Positions 1-9,130 of a stretch of DNA of 34,193 bases are shown here, piece by piece. Positions within the stretch are counted from its first letter, which is position 1. Each line of letters begins with the position of its first letter. The position numbers were made by a program, and so were the translations under genes. The notes beneath the pieces are model-generated. The model was given only the letters and a program-made list of their open reading frames with translations. It was not told where the DNA came from and did no database searches. Location: positions 1-34,193 of the forward strand of contig NZ_JFZJ01000024.1 in the NCBI RefSeq assembly GCF_000636015.1, in the 5' to 3' direction. This DNA is from Rhodomicrobium udaipurense JA643 (lineage in GTDB: Bacteria > Pseudomonadota > Alphaproteobacteria > Rhizobiales > Rhodomicrobiaceae).

Positions 1-10
1 TCGACCCCAC

Positions 11-748
11 TCAATAATCCACAGCCATGAAATACAGACCGCAGGCGGGCGCGACCAAACCGCATGCCCTACGATCGCGCGCCTCAAGTGCCTCACGCAT
101 CCTTTCCGGCTTCCACTTCCCTTCGCCCACAAGCTTGAGGCTGCCCGCCATCGAGCGCACTTGATTGTGAAGGAATGATCGCGCGCTCGTGGCGATGAAC
201 ACGTTTTCGCCTTCGCTCCGGACGGTGAGCGTGTCGAGAGTGCGCAGCGGCGATTTCGCCTGGCATTGTGAGGCGCGGAAGGTTGTGAAGTCGTGATGGC
301 CGAGGAGATGGCGCGCGCCTTCCTGCATGGCTTCGGCATCGAGCGGGACGCCGATCTGCCACGCGCGGTCCCGGTCGAGCGCGAGGGGCGAGCGGCGCGC
401 GACGATGCGATAGAGATAATGCCGCGCCTTGGCTGAAAAGCGGGCGTCGAAGGTCTGGTCCACCTGTTCGCAGGCGAGAATGACCACCGGAGCCGGACGA
501 AGATGAAAATTCAGCGCATTACGAACGGTCTCGGTTGGCCAGGGGCGCTCAAGGTCGACATGCGCCACCTGCCCGCGCGCATGCACGCCAGCATCTGTTC
601 GTCCCGCCCCGCGCGGGATGGCGCGCACGCCAGTGAACCGCTCGATAGCGCGCGCGAGTTGGTCTTGCACCGAATGGCCGTTCGCCTGCATCTGCCAGCC
701 CGAAAACGGCGTCCCGTCATATTCGATTGTAATCTTGTAGCGCGGCAT
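11..748 (-). CDS. truA: tRNA pseudouridine(38-40) synthase TruA
   Basis: This enzyme converts uridines 38-40 in the anticodon stem-loop of many tRNAs to pseudouridine in the cytosol. The 245-residue product has the normal family length. It carries the catalytic-loop motif [11 protein letters not shown] with the nucleophilic aspartate at about residue 52, and an N-terminus ([19 protein letters not shown]) typical of the family. The ATG at 748 gives a complete domain and no upstream extension is needed. In many alphaproteobacteria truA follows fmt; here the upstream neighbour on the same strand is an RNase T2 gene about 220 bp away, so truA is probably transcribed separately. Identification is secure from motif and length. 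Confidence 0.96.
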   Translation of the reverse strand: MPRYKITIEYDGTPFSGWQMQANGHSVQDQLARAIERFTGVRAIPRGAGRTDAGVHARGQVAHVDLERPWPTETVRNALNFHLRPAPVVILACEQVDQTFDARFSAKARHYLYRIVARRSPLALDRDRAWQIGVPLDAEAMQEGARHLLGHHDFTTFRASQCQAKSPLRTLDTLTVRSEGENVFIATSARSFLHNQVRSMAGSLKLVGEGKWKPERMREALEARDRRACGLVAPACGLYFMAVDY

Positions 749-900
749 GCTCAGGGCTTAGGCTGGTTCGTAAAAAAGAGAAAGCTGGCGATTGCTGTCA
801 CCCGAGTCTCGGCGCATTACAACCGGCGACTCCCCCGGTCAGCGGATCTGACAGAAAGCTGCGGAGCAGGCGGCGATCGGAAAGTTCACCGGAGTTCGAC

Positions 901-920
901 GGGCCTGCCGTTGCAGGCCC
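901..920. other. Perfect 8-bp GC hairpin between RNase T2 and truA
   Basis: GGGCCTGC and GCAGGCCC flank a 4-base loop, CGTT. The hairpin lies about 50 bases past the stop of the minus-strand RNase T2 gene and upstream of truA. There is no T-run on either side, so it is only a possible transcript-end or leader structure. The rest of the 749-967 gap shows no convincing gene. Confidence 0.35.
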
Positions 921-967
921 ATACGTGAACCGAGGCCTCGGCGCTTCTTCCTGGGCCGGCGCGCGCC

Positions 968-1792
968 CTACAACCGGTCGCCGCGCTGCGTAGGCCCGCC
1001 CCGCGGACCCTGCCCACCCCCGCGAATCGGCGGCATGGTAACGGTGTCGTAATTGCAGAGTCTGCGGCTTTCCGCACAGGGACGCGGCTGCAAATCCTTG
1101 CTCATGCAGACGCGAACTTCCTGCAACCTGTTCCGCGAACAGACGATCTGCACCATGTCTGGCGTCAGGTTGCGGTTCACTTCCAGGAAGGCGCGTCGAA
1201 CCTCCTCCGGCCCCACGCGCAGCGGCTTGGTCAGATCCTGAAATTCGTCGGGAATGCGGATGCTGTTGTAAGCCTTGCGAGCGGCGGCAAAATATCCGCG
1301 CGGGTCCATCCCCGAACATGTGCCGTGCTTCTTGTATTCGTGGATGACAAGTTGACGGCTTGGCATGATATCGAGCATGCGGTCGATGAGTTCGTTCGGA
1401 ACCCATGGGCGGTAATCCGTCCGGCACGATTCCGGCCAGCCTCGCCGCTCGTATTGCGGCCACAAGCCGTGGAGCACGAATGCATAGGGCCGCGAGCCGT
1501 TGCACTGCTCATCGGAGCCACTGCTGCGGCCGTTGCGCCGGTCGTTGAAAAAACGGTATCCGCCTCCGGTATCGGCCTCTTCGTCGTAACGTGAAGACCG
1601 GCCGCGATCATTGCCGCTGTCCTCACGCCCCGCGCAGTAGGTCGGCGACCAGTTCAGCGTCAACACATAATAATCGAAGTCGCCCGGCCGCGCGCTGCGG
1701 TCGCCTTGCGCATGCGCGCCCCCGATCGCCGCCGCGCACATCGCGATACAAGCCAATCGCAAGGAACTTCTGATCCCCGTAACCATCACCAC
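968..1792 (-). CDS. Secreted ribonuclease T2 family protein
   Basis: This is a periplasmic or secreted endoribonuclease that cleaves single-stranded RNA through a 2',3'-cyclic phosphate. Both family signatures are present: CAS I as FVLHGLWPQY (residues about 105-114) and CAS II as HEYKKHGTCSG (about 151-161), giving the catalytic histidines and glutamate. A signal peptide fits residues 1-28, with cleavage near AHA-Q. Between the conserved WSPTYC (about 48-53) and CAS I lies a roughly 40-residue stretch rich in Gly, Arg, Asp and Ser that looks inserted and probably forms an exposed loop. The C-terminal tail (PPIRGGGQGPRGG) is also low in complexity. The ATG at 1792 is used; an in-frame ATG two codons later is equally possible. 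It stands alone between truA and a HerA-like gene. Confidence 0.93.
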   Translation of the reverse strand: MVMVTGIRSSLRLACIAMCAAAIGGAHAQGDRSARPGDFDYYVLTLNWSPTYCAGREDSGNDRGRSSRYDEEADTGGGYRFFNDRRNGRSSGSDEQCNGSRPYAFVLHGLWPQYERRGWPESCRTDYRPWVPNELIDRMLDIMPSRQLVIHEYKKHGTCSGMDPRGYFAAARKAYNSIRIPDEFQDLTKPLRVGPEEVRRAFLEVNRNLTPDMVQIVCSRNRLQEVRVCMSKDLQPRPCAESRRLCNYDTVTMPPIRGGGQGPRGGPTQRGDRL

Positions 1793-1832
1793 GCCACCCG
1801 AAAAATCACAGAACGAATCATGAACGTAACCA

Positions 1833-1860
1833 CTTCGGCGGCAAAGTCAAGCTGCCGAAG
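1833..1860 (-). other. Hairpin between the HerA-like gene and RNase T2
   Basis: CTTCGGCGGC and GCTGCCGAAG form a 10-bp stem (one G-T wobble) around an 8-base loop. It lies about 60 bases past the stop of the minus-strand HerA-like gene and about 40 bases before RNase T2. Without a T-run it is at best a weak or Rho-assisted terminator. Confidence 0.35.
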
Positions 1861-1922
1861 CGCGCATCCGAGAAAACTGGTGATTGTCGCCACGATCCCA
1901 AATGAGAAATTGGTAAGGTGGG

Positions 1923-3470
1923 TTATTTCGGCCTCAGCACGCGCTCAAGAATGCGCCCCGCCGCCGAGCCGAGCGAGCGCAGCAGCGACTTGCCGAACGC
2001 CTCGCCGTAGGTCTGGCGACTGTATCCGCCGCCACGCCCGCGCCCCTTCGGCTGCGGTTCGGGCTCGGGATCGTCCTCGCGCGGCAACGGCTCGTCCGGC
2101 GACCCGGGCTTCTTCGGGATGCGGAACTCGCCCGCCCATTCGTAGTCGTCATCTTTGCGCGCCTGGCCCGCGCGCGCGTCGTTGCGGCGGCGCGCTTTGC
2201 CGCCGTTCGCTGGCGCGGCGCTGGTTTCTTCCTCGTCATATTTTCCGGCGATGGGGCTCGCCTCTATCACGGCCTTGCGCTCTTCCGGCGTGACCGGCCC
2301 AAGACGCGACGACGGCGGACGAATCAGCGTCCGCTGCACGATGGACGGCTCGCCCTTGCCCTCAAGGAACGAGACGAGCGCCTCGCCCGTGCCGAGTTCA
2401 AGGATCGCCTTCTCGGCGTTGAAAGCCGGGTTCGCGCGGAACGTTTCGGCGGCGGCGCGCACGGCCCTTTGCTCGCGCGGGCTGAAGGCGCGAAGCCCAT
2501 GCTGCACGCGATTGCCGAGTTGACTCGACACGCGATCCGGCACGTCGAGCGGGTTTTGCGTGATGTAAAAGACGCCGACGCCCTTCGAGCGAATGAGGCG
2601 TGTCACCTGCTCGATGCGTTCAAGCAGCGCCTTGGGCGCTTCGTTGAACAGAAGATGCGCCTCGTCAAAGAAGAAGACGAGCTTCGGCTTTTCGATATCG
2701 CCAACTTCGGGGAGCTTGTCGAAAAGCTCCGTCATCAGCCAGAGAAGGAACGTCGAGTAAAGACGGGGCGTCGACATCAGCTTATCGGCGGCGAGCACGC
2801 TGATGAAACCGCGCCCATCGGGCGCTTGCCGCATGAAGTCTTCGATGTCGAGTTGCGGCTTGCCGAAAAACAGCTCTGCCTTCTGTTCATCCAGCACCAG
2901 AAGGCTGCGCTGAATGGCGCCGACTGACGTCTTCGACACATTGCCGTATTGCTGTGACAGCTCCTGCGCGCGCTCCGAGACAAGCGCGATAACGGAGCGC
3001 AGATCGCTGAGATCGTTGAGCGGCAGGCCCTCGTCGGAGGCGAGCCGGAACGCGATGGTCAGCACGCCTTCCTGCGTCTCGTTCAGTTCCATGAGCTGCG
3101 ACAGCAGCATCGGCCCGAGCGAGCCGATGGAGGCGCGGATCGGTGTCCCCTGCTCGCCGAACAAGTCCCAGAAGATCGTCGGGAACGCCTCGAAGGTGTA
3201 GTTGTCGAGGTCGATTTCCTTCGCGCGCTTTTCCAGAAACGGCTTCGGCTCGCCTGCTGCCGCGATGCCGGAGAGGTCGCCCTTGATGTCGGCGGCGAAG
3301 ACCGGGACGCCCGCGCGCGAAAATCCTTCCGCGAGGATTTGCAGCGTCACGGTCTTGCCGGTGCCGGTCGCGCCCGTGATGAGGCCGTGCCGGTTGGCGA
3401 ATTTGAAATTGAGATATTCCGGCTTAACGCTTTTGCCGGTGAATATGCCGGTGTCGGTGTCTTCGCTCAT
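1923..3470 (-). CDS. HerA-like ATPase of the DUF853/YjgR family
   Basis: This is a RecA/FtsK-like P-loop ATPase of the helicase HerA-like (DUF853) family; its cellular role is not well established. The product is about 515 residues. Walker A is GATGTGKT at residues 33-40, followed by the family-typical VFAADIKGDLSGIA near 57-70. Walker B is KLVFFFDEAH at about 263-272. The last 90 or so residues are charged, Pro/Gly-rich and probably disordered (PEPEPQPKGRGRGGG), ending in a short basic helix. I chose the ATG at 3470 rather than an in-frame start at 3518 because GGGAGA sits 7 bases upstream and the added residues do not resemble the family. It is apparently monocistronic. Confidence 0.92.
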   Translation of the reverse strand: MSEDTDTGIFTGKSVKPEYLNFKFANRHGLITGATGTGKTVTLQILAEGFSRAGVPVFAADIKGDLSGIAAAGEPKPFLEKRAKEIDLDNYTFEAFPTIFWDLFGEQGTPIRASIGSLGPMLLSQLMELNETQEGVLTIAFRLASDEGLPLNDLSDLRSVIALVSERAQELSQQYGNVSKTSVGAIQRSLLVLDEQKAELFFGKPQLDIEDFMRQAPDGRGFISVLAADKLMSTPRLYSTFLLWLMTELFDKLPEVGDIEKPKLVFFFDEAHLLFNEAPKALLERIEQVTRLIRSKGVGVFYITQNPLDVPDRVSSQLGNRVQHGLRAFSPREQRAVRAAAETFRANPAFNAEKAILELGTGEALVSFLEGKGEPSIVQRTLIRPPSSRLGPVTPEERKAVIEASPIAGKYDEEETSAAPANGGKARRRNDARAGQARKDDDYEWAGEFRIPKKPGSPDEPLPREDDPEPEPQPKGRGRGGGYSRQTYGEAFGKSLLRSLGSAAGRILERVLRPK

Positions 3471-3737
3471 GCCGTCTCCCGTGCGAGCCTGCCGAATCGA
3501 TGCCTGAAACCTAAGCATCGGCAGCGCTTTTCGCTATGGGAAAGGCGTAAGGGCCAAGCAGGCACCGGTGCCAGAGGGCTCTGGGCATTGGGGGGTCGGA
3601 GAAAGCGAACCGGCACCGGCTCCTGCTTGGAGGGGAAAGGTGCCCCCGTTGGGGGGCGCGGTTGCGTTCGAACAATGGCGGTTTCGTGAAAATTGTAGCG
3701 AAGTTTGACGAAGCCCGCCATGTGGGACGAGACGCGA

Positions 3738-4079
3738 TCACTCCCAATCGTCGTAACGCGGAGCCCAGTAGCGATGGTATGAGCCGGGACGATAGTGGCT
3801 GCGCGCGCGGCTGTGCCACGGGTCGTCGCCCGCGTAGGAGCCCCAGCGGAAGTGGCTGCGCCAGCGCGACGGATATTCAGCGCGCGAGCCCCAGCGATGA
3901 TGGCTGCGCCACGTGCTGTGCTCGCACTCGACATAATAATAATAGCTGCAGCCGACCGTCATGAGCGGTTGCGAGGCTGTCGGAGCGGGCGCGGACTGAA
4001 GCGGGATGGAAGCGGCGGGGACGGGGTTGAAGGCTGCGGCGGAAAGACAAAGGCATGCGGCGGCAATAAGCGGTTTCAT
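3738..4079 (-). CDS. Small secreted Arg/Trp/Tyr-rich repeat protein
   Basis: I do not recognise a named family. The 113-residue product begins with a clear signal peptide (MKPLIAAACLCLSAAAF, probable cleavage near residues 20-24). After a Pro/Ala spacer and a YYYYVECEH segment it has three imperfect copies of R-S-H-(H/F/Y)-R-(W/P)-G-S at about residues 58-65, 74-81 and 93-100, ending in WAPRYDDWE. The DNA repeats in step with the protein. Such aromatic, basic, low-complexity exported proteins occur in alphaproteobacterial envelopes, but no function can be given. The start at 4079 is set by the signal peptide; a longer in-frame extension upstream would bury it. It lies just downstream of the GT39 gene on the same strand. 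Confidence 0.72.
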   Translation of the reverse strand: MKPLIAAACLCLSAAAFNPVPAASIPLQSAPAPTASQPLMTVGCSYYYYVECEHSTWRSHHRWGSRAEYPSRWRSHFRWGSYAGDDPWHSRARSHYRPGSYHRYWAPRYDDWE

Positions 4080-4149
4080 GGAACCTACCCGGAAAAGAAC
4101 TCGTAAAAATCTTAACCAAATATGAAGATAACAAAAAACGGGCGGAAGA

Positions 4150-5970
4150 TCAAAATTTCGTATCGAACAGCCGCCGCCAGCGCACGACCTCTTTGTCGCG
4201 GCATTCGGTTTCGGGGACCGGCACGCAGGCTGGAAGCGCCGCAGCCTCCGGCCGCGCGAAGACGATGAGGCGCGTCGGCCCGCGTCCGTTGATATTGACG
4301 CCGTCCACGCAACCGAGGAAGCGCGGCGCCGCTCCGGCCTTATCCTCGAAAACCTTTTCGAAAACGTCGCGCTTGCTGCCGTTGACGAAGGCCAGTCGCG
4401 CGGCGCCCGACGCAAGCGCTTCGGCCGAGCCGGGGACGCTGCCGAGGATCGTGCGGGTGCCGTTCATGAAGACGAGGCTCGGCTCGCTGATGCCTCCGAA
4501 CGCGACGGGCGCTTCTCCGCATCCGGCTAGGCGCTCGGCGGCCGCCGTGGCGCTCTTCGTGATCCAGATCGGCTCCAGCCCCGGCAGCGCTACACGAAAC
4601 GCCGCTGTGTAGAACAACGCGGCCGAGACCACCGCACCCGCCAACGCCGCGCGGGAATAGCTTCCCCACGCGGACGCAGCCGTGAAAACCGAGGCTGCCG
4701 CAAGCGTGACAAGAATGGCGACGAGCAGCGGAAGGTTTTCCGCTTCGGCGATCCATGAAAGCCCGAGTAGCAGCACGATCTGCGCGGTCGCGAGGAAAGA
4801 CCACAAAACGGCGCTCAGTCGCGCGCGTGACACCCTCTGCGCCGCCTCGCGGAAGGCGAATGCGGCGGCCATGGCGATGGCGGGATACAGCGGCAGGGCA
4901 TAGTGCGGCAGCTTCGTGGGGATCGCCTCGATGATGAGCCACCACGGCACGATCCACGCCAGCAGGAACAGGACGCGACGCGAAACACGCCTTTGCCGCC
5001 ACAGCCAAGCAACAGCGCCGCCCGTCGCGAACAGGACGGCGGGCCAGAAGGTCCACCAGAATGCGATAAAGTAGAAGCCGGGCGGCCCCCAGTGCTTTTC
5101 CTGACCGCTTGCGAGCTTCCCCGCGAAGTCCTGCCCGAGCGATGCCTTGAAAAACGCGCCGCCAGAGGAGACGCCGATGGCGATGAACCACGGGAGCGTC
5201 AGCAGCAGAAGGAGCGGCACGCCCCATTTCCAGTGCAGGTTCTTGAGCCACGCGCGGCGGCTGTCGAAAATCAGCACCACGGCTGCGGTGATGAATGAGA
5301 GCGCGGGCGCGACCGGTCCCTTGATGAGGATGCCGACGCCAAGCCCGATCCAGAACAGCGCCGCGAGCCAGCCTGTGCGGGCCGGATCGCGCGCCATATA
5401 GAGACGGAACAGCGCGCCTTGGGCCAGCATGATGGCGGCGATGAGCGCCGCGTCAGACTTCGCGATGCGCGCCTCGAACGACATCGTGAGGCAGGTTGCG
5501 AACAGCGCCGACGCTACAAGCGCCGTCTCTCGCCCGAAGATGCCCCGTGCCGCCCAAAACGTCAGCAGCACCGCGCCGAGCGCGCCAAGAAACGACGGGA
5601 TGCGATAGGCCCAGATGTCGGTGAGCGTCGCGCCTGCGCTTTCAGCCGCCGTCACCGCCGCCGATTGCAGCCAGTAGATGCCGACGGGCTTTTTGTAGCG
5701 CGTCTCCTGCTGGAAGTGGATGTCGACGAAGTCGCCCGTCTCCAGCATCTGCTTCGTGGCCTGCGCGAAGCGCGCCTCGTCGCGGTCGGTAACGGGAAGT
5801 GACGCGATGCCGGGCAGGAAAAGCACGGTGCAAAGGAGCGCGAGCGCAAGCGCGGCCGCATAGCGGCGAAAAGCGAGGGCACGCAATCCGCGCGCGACGG
5901 CCGCGTCGACGGCGGCTAGCCGCGAGGCGTCGCTTTCGGCACGGGGAACGCTGACCGGGATCGCTTCCAT
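4150..5970 (-). CDS. GT39 family membrane glycosyltransferase (ArnT/PMT-like)
   Basis: This is a polytopic inner-membrane GT-C glycosyltransferase that would move a sugar from an undecaprenyl-phosphate carrier onto a lipid or glycan on the periplasmic side. The 606-residue product has a cytosolic N-terminus, a first membrane helix at about 36-55, then the first periplasmic-loop motif TDRDEARFAQATKQMLETGD (about 61-80) with the acidic pair expected in ArnT-like enzymes, and KKPVGIYWLQ. About ten further hydrophobic helices follow, then a soluble C-terminal domain. The start at 5970 is preferred over an in-frame start 55 codons upstream, because the extension is low in quality. The acceptor (lipid A, hopanoid or other) cannot be told. 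It is not next to arn genes. Confidence 0.88.
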   Translation of the reverse strand: MEAIPVSVPRAESDASRLAAVDAAVARGLRALAFRRYAAALALALLCTVLFLPGIASLPVTDRDEARFAQATKQMLETGDFVDIHFQQETRYKKPVGIYWLQSAAVTAAESAGATLTDIWAYRIPSFLGALGAVLLTFWAARGIFGRETALVASALFATCLTMSFEARIAKSDAALIAAIMLAQGALFRLYMARDPARTGWLAALFWIGLGVGILIKGPVAPALSFITAAVVLIFDSRRAWLKNLHWKWGVPLLLLLTLPWFIAIGVSSGGAFFKASLGQDFAGKLASGQEKHWGPPGFYFIAFWWTFWPAVLFATGGAVAWLWRQRRVSRRVLFLLAWIVPWWLIIEAIPTKLPHYALPLYPAIAMAAAFAFREAAQRVSRARLSAVLWSFLATAQIVLLLGLSWIAEAENLPLLVAILVTLAAASVFTAASAWGSYSRAALAGAVVSAALFYTAAFRVALPGLEPIWITKSATAAAERLAGCGEAPVAFGGISEPSLVFMNGTRTILGSVPGSAEALASGAARLAFVNGSKRDVFEKVFEDKAGAAPRFLGCVDGVNINGRGPTRLIVFARPEAAALPACVPVPETECRDKEVVRWRRLFDTKF

Positions 5971-6273
5971 GCGTTTGCGAAGATCACAGCACGAGGTCGA
6001 ATCGCGGGCGATCTCGTCCTTTGTTGATGCCTGCGGGAAACGGCTTCCCGCTTTCCAGCCGTGTTGGAGCATTCCGCGTTTTATCGAAAGGCGCTCGCCC
6101 CTCGATGTGGCGCGTTTTACAACGCGAGACGGCATTCCGTTTCGCTCGAAAAACGCTTAGGCGGGAACTCGGCCGAAAGCAACGGTGTGGATTGTAACGA
6201 AAGCTGGCGAGATGAGGCCGCGCAGGTGTGCTGCAAGCCCCGTACGGCAAACCGCGCGGCGCATCGCGCCCAC
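5971..6273. other. Intergenic region upstream of the GT39 gene, no gene seen
   Basis: This stretch holds the promoter side of the GT39 gene and the region beyond the pckA terminator. The only clear structure is a 7-bp hairpin at 6033-6051 (GCGGGAA, 5-base loop, TTCCCGC), which would lie in the GT39 leader. I see no convincing coding frame or clear promoter hexamers. Confidence 0.4.
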
Positions 6274-6308
6274 AAAAAACCCCGCGAAGGCCAAGGCCAG
6301 TCGCGGGG
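6274..6308 (-). terminator. Rho-independent terminator of pckA
   Basis: On the minus strand CCCCGCGA, a 13-base loop and TCGCGGGG form a perfect 8-bp GC stem followed at once by six T residues. It starts 41 bases past the pckA stop codon. This is a textbook intrinsic terminator. Confidence 0.9.
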
Positions 6309-6349
6309 CGTGAACTTTTAGGCGAGCGCCAGAGCGGCGCTCGCACCTG

Positions 6350-7960
6350 TTACTCGGCGGCCTTGAGCGCGGGCGCGATCATGGACACGTCGGCCTCGAC
6401 GAGCGGCTGGAACTTCTTGAAGTTCTCAGCGAACATCGCGACGAGCTTTTTCGCGGTCGCGTCATATTCGGCCTTGTCGGCCCAGGTTTCGCGCGGATTG
6501 AGAATGCGCGTGTCGACACCCGGCGCTTCGGTCGGAACGAGAAGGCCGAACACCGGATCCTGCTCGAACTGGATGGCGTCGAAGCCGCCCGAAAGCGCGA
6601 GGTTCACGAGCGCGCGCGTCGCCGGCAGCGACATGCGCTTGCCGACGCCGTATTTTCCGCCCGTCCAACCCGTGTTCACGAGCCAGCAATTGACCTTGTA
6701 CTCGGCGATGAGCTTGCGCAGCATGTCGCCATAGACGGTGGGATGACGCGACATGAACGGCGCGCCGAAGCAGGTGGAGAACGTCGCGGTCGGCTCCGTC
6801 ACGCCCTTCTCGGTGCCCGCCACTTTCGCGGTGTAGCCTGAGAGGAAGTGATAGACGGCCTGGCCGGGCGTCAGCTTCGAGATGGGCGGCAGCACGCCGA
6901 AAGCGTCCGCCGTGAGCATAAGGATGTTCTTCGGCTGGCCGGCGATGCCTTCAAGGCTCGCGCCGGGAACATAGGAGATGGGATAGGCGCCGCGCGTGTT
7001 CTCGGTCAGCGCGTCGCTGGCGTAGTTCGGAGCGTGTGTGTTCTTGTCGAGCACGACATTTTCGAGCACGGCCGCCCACTGAGACACGGCATGATAGATG
7101 CCGGGCTCGTTCTCGGCCGAAAGCTTGATGACCTTCGCGTAGCAACCGCCTTCGAAATTGTAGAGGCCCTTCTTCGACCAGCCATGCTCGTCGTCGCCGA
7201 TGAGGGTGCGCAGCGGATCGGTGGAAAGCGTTGTCTTGCCCGTGCCGGACAGGCCGAAGAATACGGCCGCATCGCCCGCGCTGCCCTCGCTGACGGAGCA
7301 GTGCATCGGCAGCACGTCTTCCGGCGGCAGCACGTAGTTGAGGTAGGAGAAGACGGACTTCTTGATTTCGCCCGCATAGGACGTGCCGCCGATAAGGATC
7401 AGGCCGCGCGTAAAGTCGCAAGCGATGACCGTTTCACTGCGCACGCCGTGACGCGCCGGATCGGCCTTGAAGCTCGGCAGATCGATGATCGTGAGCTTTG
7501 GCGTGAAGGTGCGAAGCTGGTCCGGCGTCGGGTTGATCAGCAGGTGATCGATGAACAGCGCGTGCCAGGCATACTCCGCGAAAACGCGGACCGAAACGCG
7601 GTGTGATTCGGAGGCGCCGCCGAACAGATCCTGCACGAAAAGATTTTTCTCGGCTGCGTGAGCCAGAAAATCCTTGTGGAGAACATCGAACTGCTCGGTC
7701 GAGATCGCCTTCGAGTTGTCCCACCAGACGGTGCCTTCCGTCTCGGCGTTGCGAACGACGAATTTGTCGGCGGCGGATCGACCGGTATGCAGCCCCGTCA
7801 CGGTGGCAAATGCGCCCGTGGACGTCACCTGACCTTCGCCGCGGCGAATCGCCTGTTCGTAAAGAGCGGCCACCGACCCGTTATGAAGCAATGCCCGTTG
7901 GAGATCTGGCGCCGCCAGTTGATTGCAAGGTGTAGAGGTATCTGAGGAAGGCACTTTCAT
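6350..7960 (-). CDS. pckA: Phosphoenolpyruvate carboxykinase (ATP)
   Basis: PckA converts oxaloacetate and ATP to phosphoenolpyruvate, CO2 and ADP, the first committed step of gluconeogenesis from organic acids. The 536-residue protein has the family length. It shows the P-loop [11 protein letters not shown] (236-246), the metal and nucleotide motif LIGDDEHGW (253-261), [13 protein letters not shown] (192-204) and [16 protein letters not shown]. It is divergent from chvI, an order shared with rhizobia, where the ChvG/ChvI system and central carbon metabolism are linked. The ATG at 7960 directly abuts GGAG, which is too close for good ribosome binding; the GTG two codons on (7954) has ideal spacing and may be the real start. 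A strong terminator follows. Confidence 0.97.
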   Translation of the reverse strand: MKVPSSDTSTPCNQLAAPDLQRALLHNGSVAALYEQAIRRGEGQVTSTGAFATVTGLHTGRSAADKFVVRNAETEGTVWWDNSKAISTEQFDVLHKDFLAHAAEKNLFVQDLFGGASESHRVSVRVFAEYAWHALFIDHLLINPTPDQLRTFTPKLTIIDLPSFKADPARHGVRSETVIACDFTRGLILIGGTSYAGEIKKSVFSYLNYVLPPEDVLPMHCSVSEGSAGDAAVFFGLSGTGKTTLSTDPLRTLIGDDEHGWSKKGLYNFEGGCYAKVIKLSAENEPGIYHAVSQWAAVLENVVLDKNTHAPNYASDALTENTRGAYPISYVPGASLEGIAGQPKNILMLTADAFGVLPPISKLTPGQAVYHFLSGYTAKVAGTEKGVTEPTATFSTCFGAPFMSRHPTVYGDMLRKLIAEYKVNCWLVNTGWTGGKYGVGKRMSLPATRALVNLALSGGFDAIQFEQDPVFGLLVPTEAPGVDTRILNPRETWADKAEYDATAKKLVAMFAENFKKFQPLVEADVSMIAPALKAAE

Positions 7961-8326
7961 CTCCAGGGCATGAAGGTTGAATCACAAAGCGAGCGGCTCG
8001 CGAAAAAACGTGGGTCAGGATAACACCTGAACGCGCGAACGGTAGCAGCCTGCCGCTCATATGGCTTGTACTTCGCTCAATTTCTCCGCTCCGCAAGCGG
8101 TCAAACTAACGCGGGGCGAATCGCTCAAAAAAGCTTGACTGCTACTTTTTGCCAATGACGAGCCGTTAATGACGTTAACGAAACGTTAAATGGAAAATTG
8201 ACTGAAGCTCCGCAATTCCGCCATCATGGACCGGTGGGTTGGTTGCGCTTTATGTTTTTTTTCTGCATAGAGGTATTTCGGCAACAGAAACTATAATCGG
8301 AACCAGAAAGCAACCTTGGATCGCTG
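7961..8326. promoter_or_regulatory. Divergent pckA / chvI control region with three CGTTAA repeats
   Basis: This 366-bp region has no gene and must carry both promoters. It is AT-richer than its surroundings in its right half. Three CGTTAA hexamers occur at 8164-8169, 8173-8178 and 8184-8189 (steps of 9 and 11 bases); the second lies in the palindrome CGTTAACG. The longer string AACGTTAAAT at 8182-8191 recurs exactly at 11500-11509, ahead of the EIIA gene. This is a candidate binding site for a local regulator such as ChvI, but that is inference. Confidence 0.5.
8292..8297 (+). promoter_or_regulatory. Possible -10 element of chvI
   Basis: A perfect TATAAT lies 30 bases before the chvI ATG. 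No good -35 hexamer is found 16-18 bases upstream, so if used the promoter would need an activator. Confidence 0.35.
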
Positions 8327-9022
8327 ATGCCTACAATCGCCCTCGTCGATGACGACCGTAACATCCTGACCTCGCTGCGGATGCTTCTGGAGGCGGAAGG
8401 ATACAAGATCCTTGCCTATACGGATGGCGTTTCCGCGTTTGACGGAATCACGAACGATCCGCCGGATCTCGCGATTCTGGATATCAAGATGCCGCGCATG
8501 GACGGAATGGAGCTTTTGCGCCGCCTGCGTCAGAAAACCGAAATGCCCGTGATTTTCCTCACCTCGAAGGATGAGGAAATCGACGAGCTGTTCGGCCTCA
8601 AGATGGGCGCGGACGATTTCATCCGCAAACCGTTCTCCCAGCGCCTCGTGGTCGAGCGTGTCCGCGCTATCCTGCGTCGCAGTGCGCCCCGCGAGGCTCA
8701 GGCGCAGGTGGAGGACTCGTCGAAGATCATCGAGCGCGGCAAGCTGAAGCTCGATCCCGAACGCCACACGTGCATATGGGACGGCAAGCAGGTCACGCTC
8801 ACCGTGACGGAGTTCCTGATCCTTCAGGCGCTCGCGACGCGCCCCGGCGTTGTGAAGAGTCGCGACGCGCTGATGGATGCCGCTTACGACGATCAGGTCT
8901 ATGTCGACGACCGCACAATCGACAGCCACATCAAGCGCCTCCGAAAGAAGTTCAAGGTTGCCGATAACAATTTCGATGTCATCGAAACGCTGTACGGTGT
9001 GGGTTATCGGTTCAAGGAGTAG
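8327..9022 (+). CDS. chvI: Response regulator ChvI (OmpR/PhoB family)
   Basis: ChvI is the DNA-binding half of the ChvG/ChvI (ExoS/ChvI, BvrS/BvrR) system, which controls envelope, exopolysaccharide, acid response and host-association genes in alphaproteobacteria. The 231-residue protein has a receiver domain with acidic residues DDD (8-10), phospho-acceptor Asp52 in [13 protein letters not shown], Thr79 and Lys101 in KPF. A winged-helix domain follows, with the recognition segment [14 protein letters not shown] near the C-terminus. GGA sits 9 bases before the ATG. The gene leads a plus-strand block with chvG, hprK and PTS genes and is divergent from pckA, the arrangement known from rhizobia; this supports ChvI over other OmpR-type regulators. 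Confidence 0.94.
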   Translation: MPTIALVDDDRNILTSLRMLLEAEGYKILAYTDGVSAFDGITNDPPDLAILDIKMPRMDGMELLRRLRQKTEMPVIFLTSKDEEIDELFGLKMGADDFIRKPFSQRLVVERVRAILRRSAPREAQAQVEDSSKIIERGKLKLDPERHTCIWDGKQVTLTVTEFLILQALATRPGVVKSRDALMDAAYDDQVYVDDRTIDSHIKRLRKKFKVADNNFDVIETLYGVGYRFKE

Positions 9023-9130
9023 CGCGCGGCGTTGCAGCCGTTCTGAAAAGATGAGAGTTTGCTCCGGCAACAGGACGCGGCGAGAGAGACGTATTCCCGC
9101 CGCGTCAAATCATCCGGACCCGGGTTGAAA

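Noticed and set aside
3561..3572. Perfect palindrome GGCACCGGTGCC upstream of the HerA-like gene
   Set aside because: Single short GC palindrome with no partner or spacing to a promoter; expected by chance in GC-rich DNA.
3642..3657. GCCCCC-GTTG-GGGGGC hairpin as a terminator for the small secreted protein
   Set aside because: It is about 80 bases past the stop and lacks a T-run; too weak to call.
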